Positions 8,322-16,927 of a stretch of DNA of 64,000 nt are shown one piece after another; the first letter of the stretch is position 1, and every line of letters starts with the position of its first letter. The DNA comes from Ruminococcus bromii. Lineage in GTDB: Bacteria > Bacillota > Clostridia > Oscillospirales > Acutalibacteraceae. Made by a program: the position numbers and the translations under genes. Location of the stretch: contig NZ_NNSR01000039.1 in NCBI RefSeq assembly GCF_002834225.1, positions 1 to 64,000 of the forward strand, read 5' to 3'. Below the pieces are notes generated by a model. The model made no database searches and was not told the DNA's origin. It was given only the letters and a program-made list of their open reading frames with translations.

Positions 8322-8448
8322 CAAACTGATATGCCATAAAGTATTGAATCAGGTGCAGAATTTGCCGTGAGTTTTTCAAAATGATGAAATCTTGCAAATT
8401 ATTTGTTTCTGAAAATCAAGTAAAAATGCAGAAAAGGAGATATTACAT

Positions 8449-9399
8449 ATGATTTCTACTGTCATTGACCAGTCGCTCGGTCTTGAGTTCCCTATTTTTC
8501 AGGGAGGCATGGCTTGGGTGGCTGATGCATCGCTTGCCGCAGGTGTTTCAAACGCAGGCGGCTTGGGCATTATTGCGGCTATGAATTCCAACGGTGAACA
8601 GCTCCGTGAGGAAATCAGAAAGTGCAAAAAAATGACCGATAAAATTTTCGGCGTAAACATTATGCTTATGAGTCCCTTTGCGGAAGAGGTAAGCGATGTT
8701 GTTGTTGAAGAGGGCATCAAGGTTATTACAACAGGCGCAGGCAACCCCGGCAAGTATATGGCAAAGTGGCTTGAGGCAGGCATCAAGGTTATTCCTGTTG
8801 TTCCGAGTGTTGCACTTGCAAGGAAAATGGAAAAAGACGGTGCTTTTGCCGTTATCGCAGAGGGCGGCGAGTCCGGCGGTCATGTTGGCGACCTCACAAC
8901 CATGGCTCTTGTTCCTCAGGTTGTTGACGCAGTAAAAATTCCTGTAATTGCCGCAGGCGGTATTGCAGACGGCAGACAGATTGCCGCAGCATTTATGCTC
9001 GGTGCTCAGGGCGTTCAGGTCGGCACAAGATTTCTCGTTGCAAAGGAATGTACTATCTCTCAGGAATATAAGAACAAAATTCTCAAAGCAAGAGATATTG
9101 ACACAGTTGTAACAGGTAAAAGACTCGGTCATCCTGTTCGTTCAATCCGCAACTCATTCACTCGTGAATATACAAAGGCTGAGTACGATTCGGCTAATGT
9201 TTCCGATGAAGAGCTTGAAAATATGGGACTCGGCAGACTCAGAAGAGCCGTGAGAGAGGGCGATGTTTCTCAGGGTACCGTTCTTGCAGGACAGGTTGCA
9301 AGTATGGTTAAAAAGGAACAGCCTGCAAGGGAAATGATTGAAGAGATGTTCTCACAGGCAGAAGAAGTATTGAACGGAGCAACAAAATGGGTAAAATAG
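8449..9399 (+). CDS. fabK: Enoyl-ACP reductase II (FMN-dependent)
   Basis: 316 aa TIM-barrel flavoprotein that reduces the trans-2-enoyl-ACP double bond with NAD(P)H in the last step of each elongation cycle. It has the FabK/nitronate-monooxygenase fold: FPIFQGGMAWVAD at the N terminus, an AEGGESGGHVG phosphate/FMN motif (about 142-152), PVIAAGGIADG (about 165-175) and LGAQGVQVGTRF (about 184-195). First gene of the fatty acid cluster, with AAAGGAG upstream. Context distinguishes it from plain 2-nitropropane dioxygenase. Because this type is structurally unrelated to FabI, FabI-directed inhibitors such as triclosan usually fail on it. Confidence 0.93.
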   Translation: MISTVIDQSLGLEFPIFQGGMAWVADASLAAGVSNAGGLGIIAAMNSNGEQLREEIRKCKKMTDKIFGVNIMLMSPFAEEVSDVVVEEGIKVITTGAGNPGKYMAKWLEAGIKVIPVVPSVALARKMEKDGAFAVIAEGGESGGHVGDLTTMALVPQVVDAVKIPVIAAGGIADGRQIAAAFMLGAQGVQVGTRFLVAKECTISQEYKNKILKARDIDTVVTGKRLGHPVRSIRNSFTREYTKAEYDSANVSDEELENMGLGRLRRAVREGDVSQGTVLAGQVASMVKKEQPAREMIEEMFSQAEEVLNGATKWVK

Positions 9400-10289
9400 C
9401 ATTTATTTTTTCAGGTCAGGGCGCACAGTACAGCGGTATGGGCAAGGACCTTTACGATAATTCGCCTGCCGCAAAGGCTGTTTACGAAATGGCTGATTCT
9501 ATAAGAGAAAACACCTCGAAGCAGTGCTTTGAGGGTACAATGGAGGAGCTTTCAAAGACAGTAAATACACAGCCGTGTATTTTTACTGCCGACCTTGCGG
9601 CCGCAAGAGCTCTTGTTGAAAAGGGTATCACTCCCGACTGCGTAGCAGGCTTTTCACTCGGTGAGATTTCTGCACTTGCTTTTTCGGGAATCCTTTCCGA
9701 TGAAGAGGCTTTCAGACTCGTTTGCAAAAGAGGCGAGCTTATGGACAAAGCCGCAACGGAAAATCCGGGTGCAATGGCTGCCGTGTTAAAGCTTACTCCA
9801 GAAAAGGTTGAAGAAATCTGCTCAAGGTTTGACAAAACATATCCCGTAAACTACAACTCACCGGCTCAGACTGTTGTTGCAACAACAAGTGAAAATGCCG
9901 ACGCTTTCTGCGAGGCAGTTAAAGCAGAGGGCGGAAGGGCAAAACTTCTTGCAGTAAGCGGTGCGTTCCATTCTCCCTTTATGGCTGATGCCGCAGAGGG
10001 ACTCGGAAGGTATATGGAAAATGTTGACTTTGCTCAGCCAAAGGTTCAGATTTATTCCGATTACACGGCTCAGCCGTATTCGGGCGATTTCAAGAAGCTT
10101 GTAAAGTCACAGGTTGAAAATCCCGTAAAATGGCAGACTATTGTTGAAAATATGATAAATGACGGCGTTGACACCTTTATTGAGGTTGGTGTGGGCAAAA
10201 CCCTCACAGGTCTTGTAAAGAGAATCAACGGTGATGTAAAGGCATTCAAGGTTGAAACTGCGGCTGATATTGACGCACTTGAACTTTGA
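9387..10289 (+). CDS. fabD: Malonyl-CoA:ACP transacylase
   Basis: 300 aa. It loads malonyl groups from malonyl-CoA onto acyl carrier protein. FIFSGQGAQYSGMGKDL opens the protein, the nucleophile elbow GFSLGEISAL carries the catalytic Ser (about 92), and GAFHSPFM carries the catalytic His (about 196). Length is normal for FabD. The start codon lies inside the end of fabK (13-base overlap), which implies translational coupling. Confidence 0.95.
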   Translation: MGKIAFIFSGQGAQYSGMGKDLYDNSPAAKAVYEMADSIRENTSKQCFEGTMEELSKTVNTQPCIFTADLAAARALVEKGITPDCVAGFSLGEISALAFSGILSDEEAFRLVCKRGELMDKAATENPGAMAAVLKLTPEKVEEICSRFDKTYPVNYNSPAQTVVATTSENADAFCEAVKAEGGRAKLLAVSGAFHSPFMADAAEGLGRYMENVDFAQPKVQIYSDYTAQPYSGDFKKLVKSQVENPVKWQTIVENMINDGVDTFIEVGVGKTLTGLVKRINGDVKAFKVETAADIDALEL

Positions 10290-10311
10290 TACTGTTCGGA
10301 GGTATAATATA

Positions 10312-11055
10312 ATGAGATTTGAAAATAAAACAGCCGTAGTAACAGGCGGCTCAAGAGGCATCGGCCTTGCAATCGCAACAAAGCTTGCAAAAGAGGGTGC
10401 TAACATCGCAATTCTCTATGTTGGTGACGAAAACGAGGGCATTAAGGCTAAGGAAGAGCTTTCGCAGTACGGCACAAAGGTTGAGCAGTATTTCTGCGAT
10501 GTTTCAAACTTTGAAGAGTCAAAGAAGGTTGTCGATCAGGTTATCGAGGAGTTCGGCAGTATCGAAATTCTTGTAAACAACGCAGGTATCACAAGAGATA
10601 AGCTCGTTTTAAATATGGACGAAAAAGATTTTGACGCTGTAATCAATGTAAACCTCAAGGGTACATTCAATATGATTAAGCATACATACAAGCACTTTAT
10701 GAAAAAGCGTTACGGCAGAATCTGCAGCACAGCGTCAATTGTCGGTCTTACCGGCAACGCAGGTCAGGCTAACTATTCTGCATCAAAGGCAGGTATTATC
10801 GGTCTTACAAAGTCGGTTGCAAAGGAGCTTGCCGGCAGAGGCGTTACAGCCAATGCAGTTGCTCCGGGTTACATTGCAACAGATATGACAAGTGTACTTC
10901 CCGATAAGGTAAAGGACGCAATGAAAGCACAGATTCCTGCAAAGCGTATCGGTACTCCCGATGATGTTGCAGATGTAGTAGCTTTCCTCTGCTCTGACGA
11001 TGCCGCTTATGTAACAGGCGAGGTTATCAGAGTTGACGGCGGACTTGCAATGTAA
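10312..11055 (+). CDS. fabG: 3-oxoacyl-ACP reductase
   Basis: 247 aa short-chain dehydrogenase that reduces 3-ketoacyl-ACP with NADPH. It shows the TGGSRGIG cofactor motif (residues 12-19), NNAG (about 88), and the catalytic Ser-Tyr-Lys set in STASIVG and YSASKAG. The frame is open further upstream into fabD, but the ATG at 10312 follows GGAGG at ideal distance, so this start is used. It lies 22 bp after fabD. Confidence 0.95.
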   Translation: MRFENKTAVVTGGSRGIGLAIATKLAKEGANIAILYVGDENEGIKAKEELSQYGTKVEQYFCDVSNFEESKKVVDQVIEEFGSIEILVNNAGITRDKLVLNMDEKDFDAVINVNLKGTFNMIKHTYKHFMKKRYGRICSTASIVGLTGNAGQANYSASKAGIIGLTKSVAKELAGRGVTANAVAPGYIATDMTSVLPDKVKDAMKAQIPAKRIGTPDDVADVVAFLCSDDAAYVTGEVIRVDGGLAM

Positions 11056-11072
11056 TTGATTTGGAGGATATA

Positions 11073-12302
11073 ATGAGCAGAAGAGTAGTTGTAACAGGTA
11101 TGGGCGCAATTTCACCGATCGGTAACGATGTGCCTACAATGTGGAAAAATATGGTTGACGGCGTTTGCGGTATCGAAACAATCACAGCTTTCGATACAAG
11201 TGACCTCAAGGTTCACATCGCAGGTACAGTCAAGGATTTTGATCCCACACAGTATATTGAGAAAAAAGAAGTAAGAAAGCTTGATCCATATACACAGTAC
11301 GCAATCGCAGCGGCACAGCAAGCAGTTGACGACAGCGGTATCATAGGCAAGATTGACGAGAACCGTTTCGGTGTTTATATCGGTGCAGGTATCGGCGGTT
11401 TGCAGACCTTTGTTAAGAATACAGTGGGCATGGAAAACGGAGGCCCGAGAAAGGTTTCTCCTTTCTTCATTCCGATGATGATCGGTAATATCGCAACAGG
11501 CAATGTTGCAATCCGTTTTAACGCAAAAGGTGTGTCTCTTTCGGTTATGAGTGCCTGTGCAACAGGTACAAACTCAATCGGTGAGGCTTTCCACTGCATC
11601 AAGGACGGCTACGCTGACGCTATCATCGCAGGCGGTGCAGAGGCAGTTGTTGCTCCTCTCACAATTGCAGGCTTCCAGAATATGAAAGCTCTTTCGACAA
11701 ACGATGATCCAAAGCACGCATCCCGTCCGTTCGACAAGAATCGTGACGGTTTCATCATGGGCGAGGGCGCAGGTATGCTCGTTCTTGAAGAGTATGAGCA
11801 CGCAGTTGCAAGAGGTGCTAAGATTTATGCAGAGCTTTCAGGCTACGGCAATACTTGTGATGCACATCATGTTACAGCTCCCGATCCTAACGGTGCAGGT
11901 CTTGCAAGAGCAATTAAGATTGCTTTTGAGGAGGCAAATGTTGCCGATGATGCACAGCTTTACATCAATGCTCACGGCACAAGCACACATCTTAACGACC
12001 TTACCGAAACAATGGCTATCAAAACTGCTCTCGGTGAAAAGGCTTATGATGCAAATATCAGCTCAACAAAATCAATGACAGGTCATCTTCTCGGTGCAAC
12101 AGGCGCAGTTGAGGCTATCGCTTCGGTTATGGCTCTCAATGACGGTGTTATTCCGCCGACAATCAACCTTGACGAACCCGATGAAGGTCTTGACCTTAAC
12201 TATACACCTAACAAAGCAGTTAAGCGTGATGTAAATGTTGCCGCTTCAACCAACCTCGGCTTTGGCGGACATGACGCTTGTCTTGTATTTAAAAAATATT
12301 AA
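11073..12302 (+). CDS. fabF: 3-oxoacyl-ACP synthase II
   Basis: 409 aa condensing enzyme that extends acyl-ACP with malonyl-ACP. It has the Cys-His-His catalytic set: Cys in MSACATGTNSIGEA, His in NAHGTSTHLND, and His in KSMTGHLLGATGAVE. A TTG further upstream lies inside the Shine-Dalgarno sequence, so the ATG at 11073 (TTGGAGG upstream) is the real start. Located 17 bp after fabG. Confidence 0.96.
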   Translation: MSRRVVVTGMGAISPIGNDVPTMWKNMVDGVCGIETITAFDTSDLKVHIAGTVKDFDPTQYIEKKEVRKLDPYTQYAIAAAQQAVDDSGIIGKIDENRFGVYIGAGIGGLQTFVKNTVGMENGGPRKVSPFFIPMMIGNIATGNVAIRFNAKGVSLSVMSACATGTNSIGEAFHCIKDGYADAIIAGGAEAVVAPLTIAGFQNMKALSTNDDPKHASRPFDKNRDGFIMGEGAGMLVLEEYEHAVARGAKIYAELSGYGNTCDAHHVTAPDPNGAGLARAIKIAFEEANVADDAQLYINAHGTSTHLNDLTETMAIKTALGEKAYDANISSTKSMTGHLLGATGAVEAIASVMALNDGVIPPTINLDEPDEGLDLNYTPNKAVKRDVNVAASTNLGFGGHDACLVFKKY

Positions 12303-12316
12303 GCGAGGGAATTACT

Positions 12317-12790
12317 ATGAATAAAATCGAAGAAATAAAGGAATATATTTCCCTTCTTGAAAATTCTTCTTTGAGCGTTCTTGAAATTGAAAAAGAGGAC
12401 GGCACAAAGATTCATCTTGAAAAAGAACATCCGGCACAGCAGATTTTTAATGCATCTCCAATCGGCGCATATCAGCCGACTGCAACAGATGTTCCCACTC
12501 CTGCACCTGTTCAGCCACAGGCTCCTGCGGCTCAGCCTGCCGCTCCCGAAGAAGACGCCAAGACTGTAAACGCTCCGATTGTCGGTGTATTCTATGCCGC
12601 ATCGGCACCGGGCAAGGCTCCTTTTGCTCCTGTCGGAAAGAAAGTAAGCAAGGGCTCAACCGTTTGCATTATCGAGGCTATGAAGTGTATGAACGAAATT
12701 CAGGCTGAGGACGACTATGAAATCGTTGAAGTTCTTGTTAAGGACGGAGATCTTGTTGAATACGGTCAGCCGTTATTCAAGGTTAAATAA
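12317..12790 (+). CDS. accB: Biotin carboxyl carrier protein of acetyl-CoA carboxylase
   Basis: 157 aa. It carries biotin between the biotin carboxylase and carboxyltransferase halves of acetyl-CoA carboxylase. A short N-terminal domain (1-55), a Pro/Ala-rich mobile linker (about 56-82) and a C-terminal biotinyl domain follow. The biotinylated Lys lies in EAMKCMNEI (about 121), where AMKM in the classical motif is AMKC here. Located 14 bp after fabF. Confidence 0.95.
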   Translation: MNKIEEIKEYISLLENSSLSVLEIEKEDGTKIHLEKEHPAQQIFNASPIGAYQPTATDVPTPAPVQPQAPAAQPAAPEEDAKTVNAPIVGVFYAASAPGKAPFAPVGKKVSKGSTVCIIEAMKCMNEIQAEDDYEIVEVLVKDGDLVEYGQPLFKVK

Positions 12791-12802
12791 TCGGAGGACA
12801 GT

Positions 12803-13222
12803 ATGAATCAGGAAGAAATTAAAAAGATTTTGCCGCATCGTGACAATATGCTTCTTGTTGAAGAGGCTGAAAGCGTTGACGAAAACACGGCAAAGGGCAG
12901 ATATACAATCAAAGGTGACGAGTTCTTTTTACAGGGACATTTCCCCGGTAACCCCGTTGTTCCGGGTGTTATTCTCTGCGAAATGATGGGACAGGCAAGC
13001 TGTTGCCTTCTTGCAGACAAGGTTAAGAACTGCACACCTTACTTTACGAAGATGAACAATGTTAAGTTCAGAAATCCCGTGAAACCTGGCGACACTCTTG
13101 AAAGTGTCTGCACACTCACAAAGAGCAGAGGTGCATTCTACTTTATTGACGCAAAGGGTTATGTCGACGGCAAGCTCTGTGTAAGTGCCGAGCTTTCGTT
13201 TGCACTTGTTGAAAATAAGTGA
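12803..13222 (+). CDS. fabZ: 3-hydroxyacyl-ACP dehydratase
   Basis: 139 aa hot-dog fold enzyme that dehydrates 3-hydroxyacyl-ACP. It begins ILPHRDNMLLVEE and carries the catalytic His in GHFPGNPVVPGVIL and the partner Glu in CEMMGQA. CGGAGG-like RBS, 12 bp after accB. Placed between accB and accC as in many Clostridia. Confidence 0.95.
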   Translation: MNQEEIKKILPHRDNMLLVEEAESVDENTAKGRYTIKGDEFFLQGHFPGNPVVPGVILCEMMGQASCCLLADKVKNCTPYFTKMNNVKFRNPVKPGDTLESVCTLTKSRGAFYFIDAKGYVDGKLCVSAELSFALVENK

Positions 13223-13235
13223 TTGATTTTTAAAG

Positions 13236-13267
13236 GGCTGTCTGTGCCGTTTTGGGTGCAGACAGCC
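13236..13267 (+). other. Hairpin between fabZ and accC
   Basis: GGCTGTCTG (13236-13244) pairs perfectly with CAGACAGCC (13259-13267) but is not followed by a T run. It may be an RNA processing or stability element that adjusts the ratio between fab and acc subunits. Confidence 0.5.
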
Positions 13268-13297
13268 GTAATGCGATAAATAACTGGAAGTGAAAAA

Positions 13298-14656
13298 ATG
13301 TTCTCAAAAATTCTGATTGCCAACCGTGGCGAAATTGCAGTAAGAATTATCCGTGCGTGCCGTGAAATGGGCATCAGCACTGTTGCAATTTATTCCGAGG
13401 CGGATAAAGATTCTTTGCATGTTCAGCTTGCCGATGAAAGCTACTGCGTAGGCGGTAGCCGTGTTGCCGACAGCTACCTTAATATGCCTGCGATTCTCAC
13501 CGTTGCCGTTGAAAGCGGTGCTCAGGCTATTCATCCCGGCTACGGACTTTTGTCCGAAAATGCCAAGTTTGTTTCGCTCTGTGAACAGTGCAACATCAAC
13601 TTCATCGGTCCTTCATCCGATATGATAAAGCTTTTGGGTGACAAGGACAACGCAAGAAAGACTATGCGTGCCGCAGGTGTTCCCGTAACCCCCGGCTGCG
13701 ATATTGTTGAAAGCGTTGAGCAGGCAAAAGAGGAAGCTGAAAAAATCGGTTTTCCGCTTCTCATCAAGGCTCGTTCAGGCGGCGGCGGAAAGGGTATTCG
13801 CCGTGTTGATTCAATTGAGCAGTTTGAAGAGGCATTTTTGTCAGCTTCAAGCGAGGCGCAGTCGGCATTCGGTGACGGTGCCTGCTACATAGAAAAATTC
13901 ATTCACCCTGTAAAGCACATTGAAATGCAGCTTTTGTGCGACAAATACGGCAATATCGTTTGTCTTGGCGAGCGTGAATGTTCTGTTCAGAGAAAGAACC
14001 AAAAGATGATTGAAGAAAGTCCAAGCCCCGCTCTTGACGAGAAAACCCGTAAAGAGATGATGATTGCGGCTGTTAAGGCGGCAAAGGCAGTCAACTATGT
14101 CAATGCAGGCACAGTTGAATTTTTGCTTGATATGGACAACAACTTCTACTTTATGGAGATGAACACCCGTCTTCAGGTTGAACACGGCGTTACCGAAATG
14201 GTAACAGGTCTTGATATTGTTCAGTGGCAGATAAGAATTGCCGCAGGTGCAAAGCTTTCCCGCACTCAGGACAGCATCTTCACACACGGCAATGTAATTG
14301 AGTGCCGAATCAATGCCGAAAATCCTGAAAAGGGATTCAGACCGAGCTGCGGAAGAATTACAAGACTTCACACCCCCGGTGGTGCATTTGTAAGATTTGA
14401 TACGGCGATTTATCAGGACTATTTTGTTCCTCCGTACTATGATTCGATGATCGGCAAGCTGATTGTTCAGGCAAGAAGCCGTGCCGAGGCGATCAGAAAG
14501 ATGAAAATGGCTCTTTCCGAGCTTACCATTGACGGAATTGACATTAACCGTGACCTTCTTGCCGAGATTCTCTCGGACGAACAGTTTGTGAGCGGTGAAT
14601 ATACAACAGATTTTATGGCAGAGTTTGAAGAAAAACACGCCGACAGGAAGAAGTAA
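13298..14656 (+). CDS. accC: Acetyl-CoA carboxylase, biotin carboxylase subunit
   Basis: 452 aa ATP-grasp enzyme that carboxylates the biotin on AccB. The N terminus FSKILIANRGEIAVRIIRA is typical. It has the Gly-rich ATP loop ARSGGGGKGIRRV (about 157-169), the ECSVQRKNQK segment (about 227) and EMNTRLQVEHGVTE (about 286). Full length for the family. It starts 75 bp after fabZ, past an internal hairpin, so relative expression may differ from the upstream genes. Confidence 0.96.
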   Translation: MFSKILIANRGEIAVRIIRACREMGISTVAIYSEADKDSLHVQLADESYCVGGSRVADSYLNMPAILTVAVESGAQAIHPGYGLLSENAKFVSLCEQCNINFIGPSSDMIKLLGDKDNARKTMRAAGVPVTPGCDIVESVEQAKEEAEKIGFPLLIKARSGGGGKGIRRVDSIEQFEEAFLSASSEAQSAFGDGACYIEKFIHPVKHIEMQLLCDKYGNIVCLGERECSVQRKNQKMIEESPSPALDEKTRKEMMIAAVKAAKAVNYVNAGTVEFLLDMDNNFYFMEMNTRLQVEHGVTEMVTGLDIVQWQIRIAAGAKLSRTQDSIFTHGNVIECRINAENPEKGFRPSCGRITRLHTPGGAFVRFDTAIYQDYFVPPYYDSMIGKLIVQARSRAEAIRKMKMALSELTIDGIDINRDLLAEILSDEQFVSGEYTTDFMAEFEEKHADRKK

Positions 14657-14661
14657 AAGAT

Positions 14662-15525
14662 ATGGATTTGTTTGCTTTCAGAAAACCGAAGAATGAGCTT
14701 GAGTCCGATGAGGGCGAGAGCAAAAATGTTCCCTTCGTTCCCGAAGAAATGTGGATAAAATGCCCCAAATGCAACACTATGCTCCTTACGACGGATATGG
14801 AGGAAAATCTTCATGTCTGCACAAAGTGCAACCACCATTTCAGAATGAACGGAAGAGATCGAGTTGAAATGCTTGCCGACAAGGATACCTTTGTTGAATT
14901 TGACGCTGACCTTTCAAGCCATAATATTCTTGATTTTCCGGGATATGACGAAAAGCTTGAAAAGGCGAGAAAAACAGGTGCAAAGGAGTCTGTTATCTGC
15001 GGCGAGTGTAAAATGAACGGCATTGATACCGTACTCTGTGTTATGGATCCGACCTTTATGATGGGAAGTATGGGCGTTGTAACGGGCGAAAAAATCACCC
15101 GTGCGTTTGAATATGCAACCGAAAATGCAATGCCGATTGTTGTTTGTACTGCGGCCGGCGGTGCAAGAATGCAGGAGGGTATCCTCTCGCTTATGCAAAT
15201 GGCAAAAACTTCCGGTGCGGTAAAAAGACACAGCGACGCAGGCAATCTCTACATCACCGTGCTTACAGACCCGACAACAGGCGGTGTTACCGCGTCGTTT
15301 GCAATGGAGGGCGACATTATTCTTGCCGAGCCCGATTGTCTTGTTGCCTTTGCAGGTCCGAGAGTAATCGAGCAGACAATCCGTCAAAAGCTCCCCAAGG
15401 ACTTCCAAACATCGGAATTTGTTCTTCAGAAGGGCTTTATCGATTCGGTTGTCAGCAGAAATAATTTGAAATCTACACTTGTAAAACTGCTTAAATTGCA
15501 CGGTTACAGCGGTGAGGAGGCTTAA
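14662..15525 (+). CDS. accD: Acetyl-CoA carboxylase carboxyltransferase beta subunit
   Basis: 287 aa. With AccA it transfers the carboxyl group from biotin to acetyl-CoA, making malonyl-CoA. The N-terminal four-Cys zinc ribbon is visible (CPKC near residue 34 and CTKC near 53). The crotonase-like carboxyltransferase core includes AAGGARMQEG and DPTTGGVTASFA. It starts 5 bp after accC and ends 2 bp before accA, strong evidence of co-translation. Confidence 0.96.
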   Translation: MDLFAFRKPKNELESDEGESKNVPFVPEEMWIKCPKCNTMLLTTDMEENLHVCTKCNHHFRMNGRDRVEMLADKDTFVEFDADLSSHNILDFPGYDEKLEKARKTGAKESVICGECKMNGIDTVLCVMDPTFMMGSMGVVTGEKITRAFEYATENAMPIVVCTAAGGARMQEGILSLMQMAKTSGAVKRHSDAGNLYITVLTDPTTGGVTASFAMEGDIILAEPDCLVAFAGPRVIEQTIRQKLPKDFQTSEFVLQKGFIDSVVSRNNLKSTLVKLLKLHGYSGEEA

Positions 15526-15527
15526 AA

Positions 15528-16310
15528 ATGACAGCTTACGAAAAGGTTATGGCGGCGAGAGATGCTAACAAGCTGACCTCGGTTGACTATATTGCCCATA
15601 TGTTCGGTGACAGCTTCATTGAGCTTCACGGTGACCGCAGATATGCCGATGATAAAGCAGTTGTTGCAGGACTCGCAATGCTCTTTGACACTCCCGTTAC
15701 TGTAATCGGAATTGAAAAGGGCAGAAATACAAAAGAGCGTGTTGAACGCAACTTCGGTCAGGCTCATCCCGAGGGCTACCGCAAGGCTTTAAGACTTATG
15801 AAACAGGCTGAAAAGTTCAGAAGACCTGTTCTTTGCCTTGTCGATACAAGCGGTGCATACCCCGGAATCGGTGCGGAGGAAAGAGGTCAGGGACAGGCTA
15901 TTGCAGAGAATCTTATGGAAATGATGACTCTTAAAACTCCTGTGCTTACAGTGCTTATCGGTGAGGGCGGCAGCGGCGGTGCGCTTGCACTTGCAGTTTC
16001 CGATGAAGTATGGATGCTTGAAAATTCCGTTTATTCGGTAATTTCTCCCGAGGGTTGTGCGTCAATTCTCTGGAAAGACAGCTCAAAGGCGGCTGATGCG
16101 GCAGAGGCTCTCAAGCTTACCGCACAGGATTTGTTTGACCTCGGTGTAATCGAGAGAATCATCCGTCAGCCAAAGGCAGGCGATCAGGCTATGTTTGAAA
16201 GCCTTAAAATGCTCATCAAAAGAACATTTGAAAAGAACCTTGCCCTTGATGACGAAGAGCTTTTGAATGCACGCTATGAGCGTTTCCGCAAAATAGGCAT
16301 ACCGGAATAA
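15528..16310 (+). CDS. accA: Acetyl-CoA carboxylase carboxyltransferase alpha subunit
   Basis: 260 aa partner of AccD. It contains ELHGDRRYADD (about 33-43), DTSGAYPGIGAEERGQ (about 106-121) and GEGGSGGALA (about 145-154), the oxyanion-hole region. It is shorter than E. coli AccA (319 aa) because the N-terminal extension is absent, as in other Firmicutes. Last gene of the cluster; a terminator lies about 105 bp downstream. Confidence 0.95.
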   Translation: MTAYEKVMAARDANKLTSVDYIAHMFGDSFIELHGDRRYADDKAVVAGLAMLFDTPVTVIGIEKGRNTKERVERNFGQAHPEGYRKALRLMKQAEKFRRPVLCLVDTSGAYPGIGAEERGQGQAIAENLMEMMTLKTPVLTVLIGEGGSGGALALAVSDEVWMLENSVYSVISPEGCASILWKDSSKAADAAEALKLTAQDLFDLGVIERIIRQPKAGDQAMFESLKMLIKRTFEKNLALDDEELLNARYERFRKIGIPE

Positions 16311-16357
16311 TATCATTTATTTATATTGAAACGGCTCTGTATCAATAGTTTGATTAA

Positions 16358-16402
16358 CTCAAAAAAAGAATAAAGTGTAATTACAAGGGCTGCGAAAAAA
16401 CA
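16358..16402. repeat. Intergenic repeat-like sequence, copy A
   Basis: An AAAAAAAG..TAAAGTGTAATT stretch followed by GGCTG and AAAAA resembles 51428-51472. Alignment is imperfect. It may be the degenerate end of a mobile element or chance AT-rich similarity. Confidence 0.3.
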
Positions 16403-16415
16403 GTCTTACAAAAAT

Positions 16416-16459
16416 AAAAAGGCACATAACCGAAAACAGTGACGGTTATGTGCCTTTTT
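16416..16459 (+). terminator. Terminator of the fab/acc cluster
   Basis: GGCACATAACCG (16421-16432) pairs with CGGTTATGTGCC (16443-16454) around a 10-base loop, with AAAAA before and TTTTT after. Could act in both directions. Confidence 0.85.
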
Positions 16460-16487
16460 GCGGTTTTGGTTTTATATATAAATTAAA

Positions 16488-16667
16488 TTATATAATATCG
16501 CCTTCTCGCAATTGTAAAACTGTTTGCTCAAACATAGCCGAAAGCGTTTCTTTAAGTGCATTGATTTTGTTGCTGCAATCCTCAATAAAGCCATCGGTTG
16601 CCGTCTGTAATGAGAAAATGCTCTCCGATTTTGTAACCAAGGCTGTGATATTTGTAATTTTTAACAC
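16488..16667 (-). pseudogene. Possible decayed or very small coding frame
   Basis: On minus, a frame from a GTG at 16667 encodes 59 residues of protein-like composition (ending FEQTVLQLREGDII). The frame stays open, without ATG or ribosome binding site, back to a stop at 16833-16835, including segments such as GFYPFWGKTTVLKI. The upstream part overlaps the mraZ promoter. It looks like the 3' remnant of a lost gene rather than an active one. No family recognised. Confidence 0.3.
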
Positions 16668-16810
16668 AGTAGTTTTGCCCCAAAATGGATAAAATCCTTT
16701 TAAAATTGATGTTTTGAGGCATAATATTCTTTTCTGAAAAAATATAGTTTCAAAGTTGAAAATTATTTTAATGATTTGTAAATATTCTTTGTTTTTTCGT
16801 AACTTTGATA

Positions 16811-16839
16811 TTGATTTTTTCGTACCTATGGTTTATAAT
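16811..16839 (+). promoter_or_regulatory. Probable promoter of the mraZ division cluster
   Basis: TTGATT (16811-16816), 17-bp spacer, TATAAT (16834-16839). The expected transcription start falls at the edge of the three repeats that begin at 16849. Confidence 0.75.
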
Positions 16840-16848
16840 AAGACAAAA

Positions 16849-16876
16849 GGTGTCATAAGGTGTCATTTGGTGACTT
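16849..16876 (+). promoter_or_regulatory. Candidate MraZ operator: three 10-bp-spaced repeats
   Basis: GGTGTCATAA, GGTGTCATTT and GGTGACTTT follow one another at exactly 10-bp spacing (starts 16849, 16859, 16869) just downstream of the -10 element and 52 bp before mraZ. MraZ is known to bind several short direct repeats, spaced by one helical turn, in its own promoter region. Location and spacing fit autoregulation. Confidence 0.65.
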
Positions 16877-16927
16877 TAAAAACCATTCAAGGGCATCTTT
16901 TGAAGAAAAGTGTACGGAGGTGGGCAG

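Noticed and set aside
8262-8448. FapR or FabT operator before fabK
   Set aside because: Short TGA/TCA motifs occur but none forms a convincing palindrome matching either regulator.
13847-14638. 263-codon minus-strand open frame inside accC
   Set aside because: Antisense shadow of a clear biotin carboxylase gene, rich in Cys and Asn as is typical of such shadows.
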